Part shown: positions 1 to 7,746 of the stretch, in pieces
How the letters are laid out: each line of letters starts with the position of its first letter
How positions within the stretch are numbered: the first letter of the stretch is position 1
Source: Pedobacter africanus
GTDB lineage: Bacteria; Bacteroidota; Bacteroidia; Sphingobacteriales; Sphingobacteriaceae
Direction of reading: 5' to 3'
NCBI RefSeq assembly: GCF_900176535.1
Contig: NZ_FWXT01000001.1
Location: 496,001-560,000 of the forward strand
DNA length: 64,000 bases
The notes under the pieces: generated by a model
Seen by the model: only the letters and a program-made list of their open reading frames with translations
What the model was told of the DNA's origin: nothing
Databases searched by the model: none
Position numbers and translations under genes: made by a program

Positions 1-339
1 GCCTCCAGGCATGCACCAGGCGTTAACCGTAGCGGCATCAATGGTATTATAATCCCATTTAAAGTTTTTCAGGTCTTTGCCCATCCCATTTTGTTGCATA
101 TAAGTTTCTACCACGTGCTGAATTTTTGCACCTACCTTTTCTACCAGCTGCGCCCTCTCATCATTTTTGCCAAGTGTGGTACTGTTTCTTAAAATCGTAT
201 CGTAAGCTGTAAATGCCAAAGCGGTAAGCATAGCATCAGGTACTAAATTCATTTGCTTGCGACCAGTAACAGGTACGGTTTTACATGCCAAAAGGCCTAT
301 GCATACGACAAATACAATACAGGTGAAGGCTTTTTTCAT
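1..339 (-). CDS. M48-family metallopeptidase lipoprotein, N-terminal part (cut by window edge)
   Basis: Only the first 113 codons lie in the window; the frame is open to base 1. The product begins with a lipoprotein signal whose lipobox LLAC puts the lipidated cysteine at residue 19, followed by KTVPVTGRKQMNLVP, a segment I recognise from the envelope M48 (YcaL/LoiP-like) zinc peptidases. The last visible residues NAWCMPGG match the stretch just upstream of the membrane-proximal strand in that family. The HExxH zinc motif would lie outside the window, so catalysis cannot be judged. It is divergent from the histidine kinase gene at 501. Family assignment is by recognition and fairly secure. 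Confidence 0.8.
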   Translation of the reverse strand, partial: MKKAFTCIVFVVCIGLLACKTVPVTGRKQMNLVPDAMLTALAFTAYDTILRNSTTLGKNDERAQLVEKVGAKIQHVVETYMQQNGMGKDLKNFKWDYNTIDAATVNAWCMPGG

Positions 340-355
340 TTTAGAATTTACAATA

Positions 356-386
356 CAAAAGTAGATTAGGCAACAAGACAGGGCAA
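356..386 (-). promoter_or_regulatory. Bacteroidota-type promoter for the M48 gene
   Basis: On the minus strand a -7 element TACTTTTG (356-363) fits the TAnnTTTG consensus, with TTG (384-386) 20 nt upstream as the -33 element. It lies 17 nt before the ATG at 339, so the leader would be short. The remaining divergent spacer (387-500) is AT-rich, and I see no equally good promoter for the plus-strand kinase gene. Confidence 0.5.
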
Positions 387-500
387 TCATTAAAAAAGAT
401 GATTTTTTACCTGTGATTTAAAAAAACCATTAAAAAAGAGGATAGGAAAAGGGGGCCAAAGGTTATTTCTTTGCCTTAAAGAAAAAATGTAAATTTAAGA

Positions 501-2441
501 ATGAGAAAGTTATTGCTGATACTGTTAACGGGGCTTGCAAGCCTGGTTTGCAGGGCACAAGACGATATAAACAAGGATAGTCTGTTAAGACTATTGCCCG
601 CTGCAAAAGAAGATACTGCCAAGGTTCTATTGTATCTGGATATCGGTAATGCTTACGAAATGAATGATGTAAAAACTGCTCAAAAATATTATTTACTGGC
701 AGGCAACCTCAGTAAACGGCTCAATTACAAAAGAGGCACCTTAAAGTTCATATCAAACTATACAGGGATTTTAAATGCAAAGGGATCCTTTGACAGTTCT
801 TTACTGCTCAACAAGCAGTCAATTCAAATTGCAACAGCACTTAACGATGTCGTAAGTATTGCAAAAACAACAGCCAATACCGGTAACAGCTATAACTTTC
901 TTGGCCAATATGATAAAGCCGTTTATTATTACGAAATAGCTAAAAAGCACTTTGACCAGATAAACAACCCCTATTTGTCTGCACGGATGAACGACCTGAT
1001 CCAAAACGTCTATCTCCACTTAAACCAGTATGAAAAAGGGGCACGCTATGGTAGAGAAGCAGTTCATTATTTTAGGGCAGCAGGAAAGGAAATGGAATTG
1101 GGTCAGGCTTTACTCAACCTGGCTAATAACTATCAATCGCTAAAGTATAACGATTCTGCTTTGGTTTGTTATAAGGAAGGCATTACCATTGCAAAAAAGA
1201 CTGGATATAAAGCGCTGGAACTTGCCAGCCTGATCGGAATCGGTAATATCTATTTTCACCGCTATGATGCAGATGGGATGAAAAAATACCATGAAGCAGC
1301 ATTGAGCCTCAGCAGGCAGATCAACGACGCTGAAGGCGAGGTCATAGCCGGAAGGGGCATGGCACTTCACTTTCTCTTAAAAAAGAATTTTAAAACCGCA
1401 AAAAACTACATTTCAGCATCCCTTAAGCTGGCGGATAGCCTTGACTTAAACCTGGAGAAATTTGAAGGTTTGAAGGTGATGTCTAGTATTTTATTTGGCT
1501 TGCATGATGTAATTGCAGCTGAGAAATATTTAGATAGTTCATCTGTTATCGAAAACAAATTGAGAGGAGAAGAAATTCAAAATAAAACGCTCCTTTTAGA
1601 AAAAAGGTTTGAAACAGAGAAAAAAGAAGCGCAACTCAAGCTCCAGCAAGCCCAGCTCCGGCAGAAAAGCAGCCTTATTTATTTCCTGATTGCAGGGGCA
1701 ATAGCATTGCTTGTCATTACCCTACTCTCTTACCGAAATTACAGACACCGCAGGAAATTGCAGCAGGCAAAAATTGATGAACTGGAAACCGAAAAACAGC
1801 TTACTGCTACAGAAGCGGTACTAAAGGGGGAAGAACAGGAACGTACACGTCTTGCAAAGGACCTTCATGACGGACTTGGTGGTATGCTGAGTGGCATAAA
1901 ATTCTCATTAGGCAACATAAAAGAGAATTTAGTAATGACCCCGGACAATACCCATGCTTTTGAACGCAGTATTGATATGCTTGACAGTTCTATTCAGGAG
2001 ATGCGCCGGGTAGCACATAATATGATGCCCGAAATGCTGGTAAAATACGGCCTGGACACGGCATTGAAAGAATTTTGTACCGAAATGGACCGTAGCGGGG
2101 TAATCCATATCAACTATCAGTCAATAGGAATGCACAACGGCGACATCGCACAAACTACCTCAGTTACCATTTATCGCATCATACAGGAGCTGGTCAACAA
2201 TAGTATTAAACACGCACAGGCTAAAAATGTACTGGTACAGCTACATCAGTCCCAGCAGGAAAATTTATTGGCCATAACAGTAGAAGACGATGGAAAAGGC
2301 TTCAACACTAATCAGTTGAAGCAAGCAAATGGAATGGGCTGGCTGAATATCCAAAACCGTGTTGAGTTTTTAAAAGGGAAAATTGATCTGCAGTCCTCGC
2401 CTGGTAAGGGAACCTCGGTAATGATAGAAATTAATATTTAA
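501..2441 (+). CDS. TPR-containing sensor histidine kinase (NarX/DesK-type HisKA_3)
   Basis: A 646-residue membrane sensor kinase. It has a signal peptide (about 1-19), a periplasmic array of TPR-like helical repeats to about residue 350, a coiled coil, one transmembrane segment (about 392-411) and a cytoplasmic kinase. The H-box LAKDLHDGLGGMLSG places the phospho-accepting histidine at residue 456, typical of HisKA_3 kinases. The C-terminal HATPase shows the N box (ELVNNSIKHA), a DDGKGF motif and a GMGWLNI G box. The next gene encodes a LuxR-type response regulator that starts within 10 nt of the stop, so the two form a two-component pair. The signal sensed is not evident. Confidence 0.9.
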   Translation: MRKLLLILLTGLASLVCRAQDDINKDSLLRLLPAAKEDTAKVLLYLDIGNAYEMNDVKTAQKYYLLAGNLSKRLNYKRGTLKFISNYTGILNAKGSFDSSLLLNKQSIQIATALNDVVSIAKTTANTGNSYNFLGQYDKAVYYYEIAKKHFDQINNPYLSARMNDLIQNVYLHLNQYEKGARYGREAVHYFRAAGKEMELGQALLNLANNYQSLKYNDSALVCYKEGITIAKKTGYKALELASLIGIGNIYFHRYDADGMKKYHEAALSLSRQINDAEGEVIAGRGMALHFLLKKNFKTAKNYISASLKLADSLDLNLEKFEGLKVMSSILFGLHDVIAAEKYLDSSSVIENKLRGEEIQNKTLLLEKRFETEKKEAQLKLQQAQLRQKSSLIYFLIAGAIALLVITLLSYRNYRHRRKLQQAKIDELETEKQLTATEAVLKGEEQERTRLAKDLHDGLGGMLSGIKFSLGNIKENLVMTPDNTHAFERSIDMLDSSIQEMRRVAHNMMPEMLVKYGLDTALKEFCTEMDRSGVIHINYQSIGMHNGDIAQTTSVTIYRIIQELVNNSIKHAQAKNVLVQLHQSQQENLLAITVEDDGKGFNTNQLKQANGMGWLNIQNRVEFLKGKIDLQSSPGKGTSVMIEINI

Positions 2442-2450
2442 GTGCAGGCG

Positions 2451-3065
2451 ATGAAAATAGGCGTTTTTGTGGTAGACGATCACTATATGGTAATTGAAGG
2501 CATTCGATCTTTGTTGCAAAACGAAAAAACGATCGATTGGATGGGCCATGCCACCAATGCCGAATCCTGCTTAAGTTTCCTGAAACTGCAGGAGCCTGAT
2601 GTGATCTTAATGGACATCAACCTCCCAGACAAAAGTGGCATAGATTTATGCAAGGAAGTTAAACAGTTATACCCCGCAGTAGCGGTACTTGGACTGAGTA
2701 CGTTTAACCAACAAACGATCATCAAAAACATGATGAACAATGGTGCTTTGGGCTATGTGCTAAAAAATGCCACCAAAGAAGAATTGTTGGAAGCTATCAA
2801 CAGTGTGCTTAGAGGAAAAATCTATTATAGTTTGGAGGTTTTTAGCGCTTTAAGAAAACCAGTTCCTGATCAGCTCTTGATTACCCGTAGGGAAAAAGAA
2901 GTATTGTTATTAGTGGCCGAAGGACTGACCAATGCCCAGATCTCCGAAAAACTCTTCATTAGCGTACCCACAGTAAATACCCATCGCAAAAGCCTGCTAG
3001 AAAAGTTCGATGTAAAAAATACAGCCATGCTCATTGGTAAGGCTACGAAGTTGGGGTTGATTTAG
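2451..3065 (+). CDS. LuxR/NarL-family response regulator
   Basis: A 204-residue cytoplasmic transcription factor. The receiver domain (about 1-120) carries the acidic pair VDD near the N terminus, the phosphorylatable Asp55 in LMDINLP, and a conserved Thr/Ser-Lys region ending in VLKNA. The C-terminal LuxR HTH (about 137-204) contains LTRREKEVLLLVAEGLTN. I chose the ATG at 2451; an in-frame GTG at 2442 directly abuts the kinase stop and would add three residues. Overlapping organisation with the upstream kinase marks it as the cognate output. Target genes cannot be read from the sequence. Confidence 0.9.
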   Translation: MKIGVFVVDDHYMVIEGIRSLLQNEKTIDWMGHATNAESCLSFLKLQEPDVILMDINLPDKSGIDLCKEVKQLYPAVAVLGLSTFNQQTIIKNMMNNGALGYVLKNATKEELLEAINSVLRGKIYYSLEVFSALRKPVPDQLLITRREKEVLLLVAEGLTNAQISEKLFISVPTVNTHRKSLLEKFDVKNTAMLIGKATKLGLI

Positions 3066-3378
3066 TTTGCTATAGTTTCTAACTCCTCTATTTGAAACTA
3101 AGAAATTTAGGTGAGTAAACTTATTAGACTAAAATTCAACCACATCGAACCAAAAATCGGCTTTATTTGTTTAATTCTGATTGTAGGAACAGACTAAAAA
3201 TCAAAAAGCCCTTTAAGATATCTTAAAGGGCTCACGGGTGTCTGATGGTGCCGATAAATTCTCGGTTTGTGGCTGATTTAAAGCGGTTGGCCGATTTGAA
3301 AAGAAATATGGATGAATTTGATGAGCTTGGAAAACGGATGAAAGCCAATAATTCCCGTCCACGAAAATGATCTGAATG
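3066..3378. other. Gene-poor spacer with remnant-like small ORF
   Basis: No conserved gene is visible. The stretch holds a perfect 26-bp palindrome (3207-3232, listed separately). Directly after it, a plus-strand 41-codon ORF (3245-3370) starts MVPINSRFVADLKR and ends in a basic tail; it could be the C-terminal scrap of a lost gene, and I do not recognise it. The area forms the left part of a decayed island that continues to the recombinase remnant at 5396. Confidence 0.4.
3207..3232 (-). terminator. 26-bp perfect palindrome, probable terminator for the minus-strand ArsR/SRPBCC operon
   Basis: The two 13-base arms (left arm AGCCCTTTAAGAT) pair perfectly. On the minus strand the hairpin is followed by TTTTTGATTTTT, which fits intrinsic termination of transcription coming from 3379-4797. 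On the plus strand there is no T-tract. The absence of any loop bases at the centre means the real hairpin tip must open; the same palindrome could also be a dyad binding site. Confidence 0.5.
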
Positions 3379-3570
3379 TCAATTGAAATTTATCACTACT
3401 AGGGATATCCAAAACATCGCTCCCCATTCCCAGGTCACCCTGGCACCCGAGCTAAGCCGGCCACTGCCTTTAGTGAAGCAGAAATGTTTGGTGATCTCCG
3501 GATCGATGAAAGCTTCAAACACGAGGTTAGTGGGTTTTCGAATCAGCATATTGCCCTTCCACCAGGACAT
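3379..3570 (-). pseudogene. Truncated SRPBCC (AHSA1-like) domain gene
   Basis: The 63-codon reading frame matches the first ~50 residues of an SRPBCC/AHSA1 domain: LIRKPTNLVFEAFIDPEIT, then FTKGSGRL and VTWEWG, all typical of this fold. The similarity then stops, and the frame ends after a few unrelated residues (GAMFWISLVVINFN). Full-length members are about 140-160 residues. It follows the intact two-domain SRPBCC gene after only 19 nt on the same strand, so it was probably a third gene of that operon that lost its 3' two-thirds. An in-frame stop just upstream of the ATG rules out fusion with the upstream gene. Confidence 0.6.
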
Positions 3571-3589
3571 AGTTCAGCCGGATGGTGGA

Positions 3590-4435
3590 TTACCGTTTTT
3601 CCGATAAATCCTTAATGATCTCTAAGGCCTGGTCCCACATTTTTTCATGCTGAGGGATATATTTTTTTGCCAGTGGCCCCGATTCGATTCTTAGTTCATA
3701 GGCCCCGCTTTCAGCTTTTACCAACCGGTATACCTCCGAATATTCTCCGGTCTGTGCATCAGCGGCCGGGTTAAGTTCATCGTACATATCTACCTGTAAA
3801 TACTCCTGCGGCCTATGCGCTTTGACCATACCCCTGGCGCCAATGTCCCCACTGGTGTCCGTCCAGATCACTTCAGAGCCAGTTTGCCAGTCCGTCTTTA
3901 CAAACGAGCCTTCACCAAAAGCCTTGCCCCACTGGTCTGCAGGATGCAGTAAAATATCCCAGATCGCTTCGGCCGCAGCCGAAATGGTGATCTGCTTGCT
4001 GATCACTTCTGTTTCCACAAATGAAACCAGGCCTTCGTTGACAAAATAATTCCAGCCCCCTGTAAAGCTTTCTATTCTGAAGTTCGGATTATCCTGAGGG
4101 AAGCTGTCCAAACCGTCATGCGTGAGTTTCAGCCGGGTTCTGTGTTTGCCTTCTTCAAAGAGCTCCCAGGTTAAAACCGAATAACCCTTATAATCCGGAT
4201 ACCTCCAGGAATAGCTCAGTTTATGCGGGGGATCCACCACCAGGACCTCGCATTCGTGCAGGTATTGCACATTTTCATCCCCGCCGGTAAACTGAAACTT
4301 GAAACCCACCTCGGGTTTAAATTCTTCGAAGTCGAAATACCATGCTTTCATCTGGTCCCGGTCGGTTATCGCCTTCCAGACTTTCTCAATAGGGGCATTG
4401 TAAACACGTTCTACAATCAGTGATTTAGTTTCCAT
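3590..4435 (-). CDS. Tandem SRPBCC (AHSA1-like) two-domain protein
   Basis: A 281-residue cytoplasmic protein made of two SRPBCC/START-like ligand-binding domains. Domain 1 (about 1-142) starts with the classic VERVYNAPIEKVWKAITD and contains YSWRYPDY and LTWELFEEGKHRTRLKLTHDG. Domain 2 (about 143-281) starts ISKQITISAAAEAIWDILL. Single-domain members are usually about 150 residues, so this is a fusion or internal duplication. It starts 5 nt after the ArsR stop and is therefore in its operon; ArsR-SRPBCC pairs are common. The ligand is unknown. Confidence 0.8.
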   Translation of the reverse strand: METKSLIVERVYNAPIEKVWKAITDRDQMKAWYFDFEEFKPEVGFKFQFTGGDENVQYLHECEVLVVDPPHKLSYSWRYPDYKGYSVLTWELFEEGKHRTRLKLTHDGLDSFPQDNPNFRIESFTGGWNYFVNEGLVSFVETEVISKQITISAAAEAIWDILLHPADQWGKAFGEGSFVKTDWQTGSEVIWTDTSGDIGARGMVKAHRPQEYLQVDMYDELNPAADAQTGEYSEVYRLVKAESGAYELRIESGPLAKKYIPQHEKMWDQALEIIKDLSEKR

Positions 4436-4440
4436 AGCTG

Positions 4441-4797
4441 TTATTTTTTTGGTTGATTTTTATTCTTTAAGACTGAATCTTCCGCATTATCCCTTTCCAG
4501 AAATTCCCCGAGGGCATCCAGCTTCCTGTTCCAGAATTTCCTATAATGGCTCAGCCATAGGTCTACTTCCTTCAGCTTACGCATATCCGCGCTGCAAAAA
4601 CGCTCCCTTCCTTTCTGCGACACCATGATCAGCCCACACTCGGTCAGAATCCTAATGTGCTTGGAGATTGCAGGCCTACTCACCTGAAAATGACCGGCCA
4701 CAGCATTCAGGTTTAAGGAACGCTCACTGAGCAAACCAATAATTTCCCGGCGCGTCGGGTCTGCAATTGCCTGAAAAACATCTCTTCTCATTTCCAT
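4441..4797 (-). CDS. ArsR-family winged-helix repressor
   Basis: A 118-residue DNA-binding protein beginning MEMRRDVFQAIADPTRREII, the standard start of ArsR regulators paired with SRPBCC genes. The recognition helix region is VSRPAISKHIRIL (about 39-51), followed by a wing with KGRERFCSAD. No metal-binding ELCVCDL motif is present, so it is probably not a metal sensor. A longer frame reaches 4899, but that would translate through the promoter and operator, so I start at the ATG at 4797. It heads a minus-strand operon with the tandem SRPBCC gene and is likely autoregulated through the two sites just upstream. Confidence 0.88.
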   Translation of the reverse strand: MEMRRDVFQAIADPTRREIIGLLSERSLNLNAVAGHFQVSRPAISKHIRILTECGLIMVSQKGRERFCSADMRKLKEVDLWLSHYRKFWNRKLDALGEFLERDNAEDSVLKNKNQPKK

Positions 4798-4805
4798 AAT
4801 ATGAT

Positions 4806-4849
4806 ACCATTTGGTTACAAATATAAAAGAAACCACTTGGTTACACAAA
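4806..4849 (-). promoter_or_regulatory. ArsR operon promoter with two operator dyads
   Basis: On the minus strand, -33 TTTG (4846-4849) and -7 TATATTTG (4818-4825) are separated by 20 nt. Two copies of the dyad ACCA-N2-TGGT sit on this promoter: ACCACTTGGT (4832-4841) fills the spacer and ACCATTTGGT (4806-4815) lies just after the -7 box, 26 bp apart. Their placement would block RNA polymerase when bound, as expected for ArsR autorepression. Site identity is inferred from position and symmetry. Confidence 0.7.
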
Positions 4850-4902
4850 TTTATTTTAAATTCATGTTTTAGGCCCTGCCATTGGAAGAAATCAAACAAA
4901 AA

Positions 4903-4930
4903 AAGCCATCCGGAAAAATCCGGATGGCTT
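4903..4930 (-). terminator. Hairpin with minus-strand U-tract
   Basis: An 11-bp perfect stem (AAGCCATCCGG, 4903-4913, with 4920-4930) and a 6-nt loop, preceded on the plus strand by an A-run that gives a U-tract on the minus strand. It would terminate minus-strand transcription from the right, but only the recombinase remnant lies there, so it is probably a relic of the lost element or protects the ArsR promoter from read-through. Confidence 0.55.
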
Positions 4931-4989
4931 TGTCAGCAAATGCGAGCATAATCGGATAACCTGCTAATCTTTCGGTTTGGAATAATTGA

Positions 4990-5396
4990 ATTTCAATCCC
5001 AGTTCCAGCGAGAGGAACGCAAAGAATTGATAACGGAAATCAATAAGTTTGACTAAGCGAATGGAAAACGCCCAGGAATTGTTGTTGAACAATGACATCG
5101 AGTCCGCAGATTACCGGGCGATAAAATAACAGTGCAATTAGAAAATTACTAGGCTGGAGGCCAAATTGAGCGATCTGAAAGCGCAAAACGATGTGATTTT
5201 AGACATCCGACCCATAGCAGAAGAGGCGATTAACAACCTGCGAATGTTAGATGAATTCTACGAAAAAGCGGATATAGAGGGTAAAAGGTATCTACTAAGG
5301 ATGCTATACCCGGAAAAATTGATCTTTGATGGAGCCCTGTATCGAACCACTTCCATGAACAAAGCGGCTGAGCTTATTTATTTGAAAAACAAATAG
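4990..5396 (+). pseudogene. Serine site-specific recombinase, decayed C-terminal part
   Basis: The plus strand encodes the C-terminal coiled-coil region of a Bacteroidota large serine recombinase. From 5052 one frame reads RMENAQELLLNNDIESADYR and, after an interruption, KITRLEAKLSDL and YPEKLIFDGALYR, the family's usual ending. That frame is broken by in-frame stops at 5127-5129 and 5139-5141, exactly where the family normally has glutamates, and the preceding piece KELITEINK is in another frame. The catalytic N-terminal domain is absent. This is therefore a dead remnant of a mobile element. The 76-codon frame starting at 5166 is only its last unbroken part. Confidence 0.75.
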
Positions 5397-5404
5397 TTAC
5401 AGGT

Positions 5405-5447
5405 AAAAAAAATGGGACAAAAATCTGTTTTAAAGACCTCGTCCCAT
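5405..5447 (-). terminator. Terminator downstream of tRNA-His
   Basis: ATGGGAC (5412-5418) pairs with GTCCCAT (5441-5447). On the minus strand the hairpin ends in a run of eight U, as expected for intrinsic termination just downstream of the tRNA gene. Confidence 0.6.
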
Positions 5448-5451
5448 AAAG

Positions 5452-5526
5452 GGTGGAATATGGGGCTCGAACCCACGACCTCCTGAACCACAATCAGGCG
5501 CTCTAACCAACTGAGCTAAAACCACC
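5452..5526 (-). tRNA. tRNA-His (anticodon GTG)
   Basis: The minus strand folds as a cloverleaf: D stem GCTC/GAGC, anticodon stem CCTGA/TCAGG around loop TTGTGGT (anticodon GTG), and T arm GTGGG-TTCGAGC-CCCAT. An extra 5' G (G-1) opposite C73 is the histidine identity element. The acceptor stem is GTGGTTT against ATTCCAC: pairs 5:68 and 6:67 are both U-U mismatches, which is unusual. CCA is not encoded. It lies 55 bp from the recombinase remnant. Confidence 0.88.
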
Positions 5527-5543
5527 GTGTTTTTTCGTGTCGA

Positions 5544-5574
5544 CAAAAGTACGATTAAAAACCTATTCTTCAAA
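5544..5574 (-). promoter_or_regulatory. Promoter of tRNA-His
   Basis: The minus strand carries TTTG (5571-5574), 19 nt, then TACTTTTG (5544-5551), an exact fit to the Bacteroidota consensus, ending 18 nt before the tRNA 5' end. Confidence 0.7.
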
Positions 5575-5664
5575 TATTTTTAAGCATTGCGGAAAACATT
5601 TTTTTTAATCCTTTAAATTTCAATAGTTTGAATTTCAACACCAGGATAAATTACGCCCTAAAAA

Positions 5665-5694
5665 TTGCTTTTCTGCCTTAAAAAGCTAGATTTG
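5665..5694 (+). promoter_or_regulatory. Promoter of rnhA
   Basis: TTG (5665-5667), 19 nt, TAGATTTG (5687-5694), followed after 9 nt by the ATG at 5704. The start of transcription would fall within a few bases of the ATG. This placement also argues against longer upstream starts for rnhA. Confidence 0.65.
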
Positions 5695-5703
5695 TTGCGC
5701 ATT

Positions 5704-6177
5704 ATGATAGAAATCTATACAGACGGAGCAGCGAGCGGAAACCCTGGACCAGGAGGTTATGGCGTAATTTTACGTGCAGGCCAGCATTATAAAGAACTGA
5801 GTGCAGGCTTCCGTTTAACCACCAATAACAGGATGGAACTCCTGGCCGTTATTGTAGGTTTAAATGCATTGAAAACACCCGGACAGGAAGTGACAGTGTT
5901 TTCTGACTCTAAATACGTAATTGATTCTGTAGAAAAGAAGTGGGTATTCGGCTGGCTCAAAACCGGCTTCAAAGGTAAAAAGAACAAAGACCTCTGGATG
6001 CAGTTCCTAAGCATATACAAACAGCACCATGTTAAATTTGTATGGGTAAAGGGCCACAATAACCACCCTGAAAATGAAAGGTGCGATCAGCTTGCAGTGG
6101 CAGCCTCCAAAAACAGGATTGCCCTGGGTGTCGACTCAGAATTTGAGGCAGAAAAAAGCAGGACTTCCCTACTTTAA
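5704..6177 (+). CDS. rnhA: Ribonuclease HI
   Basis: A 157-residue cytoplasmic enzyme that cuts the RNA strand of RNA-DNA hybrids. The signature YTDGAASGNPGPGGYG opens the protein, and the four acidic active-site residues are visible: Asp7, Glu45 (NRMELL), Asp68 (FSDSKYVID) and Asp128 (ERCDQLA), with His118 in WVKGHN. The basic handle region (KKWVFGWLKTGFKGKKNKDLW) of the E. coli type is present. Length and motifs are those of a full RNase HI. I use the ATG at 5704 because the family starts there and the promoter overlaps any earlier start. Its stop overlaps the stop of the convergent fbp gene by 4 nt. Confidence 0.96.
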   Translation: MIEIYTDGAASGNPGPGGYGVILRAGQHYKELSAGFRLTTNNRMELLAVIVGLNALKTPGQEVTVFSDSKYVIDSVEKKWVFGWLKTGFKGKKNKDLWMQFLSIYKQHHVKFVWVKGHNNHPENERCDQLAVAASKNRIALGVDSEFEAEKSRTSLL

Positions 6178-7223
6178 ACTTTTACTGCCGTTCCGTTTAC
6201 TGCTTTGTTGTTCTTTTCCGCCGAAAACTCTGCCATCAGGTCCTCAGCCACTTTTACCATAGCTGGAGAACCAATAAAGATAGAAGTACGCTGATGCAGC
6301 TCTGTAGGTTCAATTTCCAGAATCCTGTTGAAACCATCAGAAGCTACCCCCCCTGCCTGCTCTACAATAAAGGCCATAGGATTGCATTCGTAAAGCAACC
6401 TCAGCTTCCCGTTAGGGGAACTTGAAGTAGTAGGATAAATATATATGCCGCCTTTGATGAGGTTACGGTGGATATCGCCTACCATAGAACCTATATATCT
6501 TGAAGTATAAGGTCTGTGTGTAGCCTTGTCTTCTACCTGGGCATATTTAATATATTTCTTCACTCCCTCCGGGAAGTGTACATAGTTTCCTTCGTTAATA
6601 GAATAGATCTTTCCTTCTTCCGGGATTTTCATATCCGGGTGCGACAGGCAGAACTCCCCTATGGATGGGTCGAGCGTAAAACCATTTACGCCTTTTCCGG
6701 TGGTGTATACCATCATGGTGGATGAACCATAGATCACATAACCGGCAGCAACCTGCTGGGTTCCCTTTTGCAGCACATCCTGCAAAGTGGCTACACCATC
6801 TACAGACTTGCGCCTGTAGATCGAAAAGATAGTTCCCACAGCAACGTTCACATCTATGTTCGAAGAGCCGTCAAGCGGGTCAATACAAACAATGTACTTC
6901 GCGTTTTTAGAAACCGGTGAATCGATAGGTACAAACTCATCTTCCTCTTCTGTAGCTACAATACAGCACTCGCCACCACTTGTTAACGCACTGATAAACT
7001 GCGTATTGGCAAACACATCCAGCTTCTGCTGCCCCTCACCCTGTATATTTGTGGTACCTGCATCACCGAGTATATCTGCCAGGCCGGCCTTATTTACCTC
7101 CCTGTTTACAATCTTTGCGGCTATGCCGATATCCCTGAGCAAACGGGAAAGCTCTCCTTTTGCATAAGGAAAATCTGATTGTTTTTCGATGATGAATTGC
7201 CCCAGTGTTTTTATACCCGACAT
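6174..7223 (-). CDS. fbp: Fructose-1,6-bisphosphatase, class I
   Basis: A 349-residue gluconeogenic enzyme hydrolysing fructose 1,6-bisphosphate to fructose 6-phosphate. Metal-binding and catalytic motifs are clear: GGECCIVATEEEDEF, then VCIDPLDGSSNIDVNVAVGT, and the substrate site with YTSRYIGSMVGDIHRNL and GGIYIYP. The length is that of class I enzymes. It is probably the third gene of a minus-strand run trmN6 - phosphoesterase - fbp, with a 22-nt gap from the phosphoesterase, and converges with rnhA with overlapping stops. Confidence 0.96.
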   Translation of the reverse strand: MSGIKTLGQFIIEKQSDFPYAKGELSRLLRDIGIAAKIVNREVNKAGLADILGDAGTTNIQGEGQQKLDVFANTQFISALTSGGECCIVATEEEDEFVPIDSPVSKNAKYIVCIDPLDGSSNIDVNVAVGTIFSIYRRKSVDGVATLQDVLQKGTQQVAAGYVIYGSSTMMVYTTGKGVNGFTLDPSIGEFCLSHPDMKIPEEGKIYSINEGNYVHFPEGVKKYIKYAQVEDKATHRPYTSRYIGSMVGDIHRNLIKGGIYIYPTTSSSPNGKLRLLYECNPMAFIVEQAGGVASDGFNRILEIEPTELHQRTSIFIGSPAMVKVAEDLMAEFSAEKNNKAVNGTAVKV

Positions 7224-7245
7224 ACTACTTAGTGTATTTTATACG

Positions 7246-7737
7246 TTATCTATTACCTATTTCTATGGCGGCTAAGGTATGTATTTTTTCTTCTGAAATA
7301 CAAAATCTAATCAAAGTTTTTATTCTGTGCCAGCCGGAATTTCCAGCCGCACCGGGATTTATATGCAGACAATTGATTTTTTTGTCGTACATCACTTTCA
7401 GGATGTGCGAATGTCCGCTAATAAACAACATTGGAGGCTTAGTGTAAATTTCTGGTTTCACCTGCGGAGCATATTTACCCGGATATCCGCCAATATGCGT
7501 CATCCATACATCTACATTTTCGCAATGAAAGCGCAGATGTTCAGGGTATACTGCACGGATCTCCTTATCGTCAATATTGCCATAAACACCCCGCAAAGGC
7601 TTAAACGCCTCAAGTCGCTCTGCAACATCAGGTCCAAAATCCCCCGCATGCCATATTTCGTCGCAACCGTCAAAGTGCTTAAAAACGGCATCATCCAGAA
7701 AGCCGTGCGTGTCCGATATCAATCCTATCGTCTTCAT
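7246..7737 (-). CDS. YfcE/MJ0936-type metallophosphoesterase
   Basis: A 163-residue calcineurin-like phosphoesterase. The metal-binding motifs appear in order: LISDTHG, HAGDFG, GNIDD, MTHIGG and SGHSH, then NPGA. Small members of this family hydrolyse phosphodiesters in vitro, and their physiological substrate is usually unknown. It starts 9 nt after the trmN6 stop on the same strand, so the two are probably co-transcribed; the link is likely housekeeping rather than functional. Confidence 0.9.
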   Translation of the reverse strand: MKTIGLISDTHGFLDDAVFKHFDGCDEIWHAGDFGPDVAERLEAFKPLRGVYGNIDDKEIRAVYPEHLRFHCENVDVWMTHIGGYPGKYAPQVKPEIYTKPPMLFISGHSHILKVMYDKKINCLHINPGAAGNSGWHRIKTLIRFCISEEKIHTLAAIEIGNR

Positions 7738-7746
7738 CTGTATGTA

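Noticed and set aside
4798..4899. N-terminal extension of the ArsR protein
   Set aside because: It would translate the promoter and operator dyads; the family start is MEMRRDVF.
4964..5098. 44-codon minus-strand ORF antisense to the recombinase remnant
   Set aside because: It is a shadow of the remnant on the other strand, with no recognisable domain.
5166..5396. Independent small protein of 76 residues
   Set aside because: It is the unbroken tail of the nonsense-mutated serine recombinase; the same frame continues upstream past two stops.
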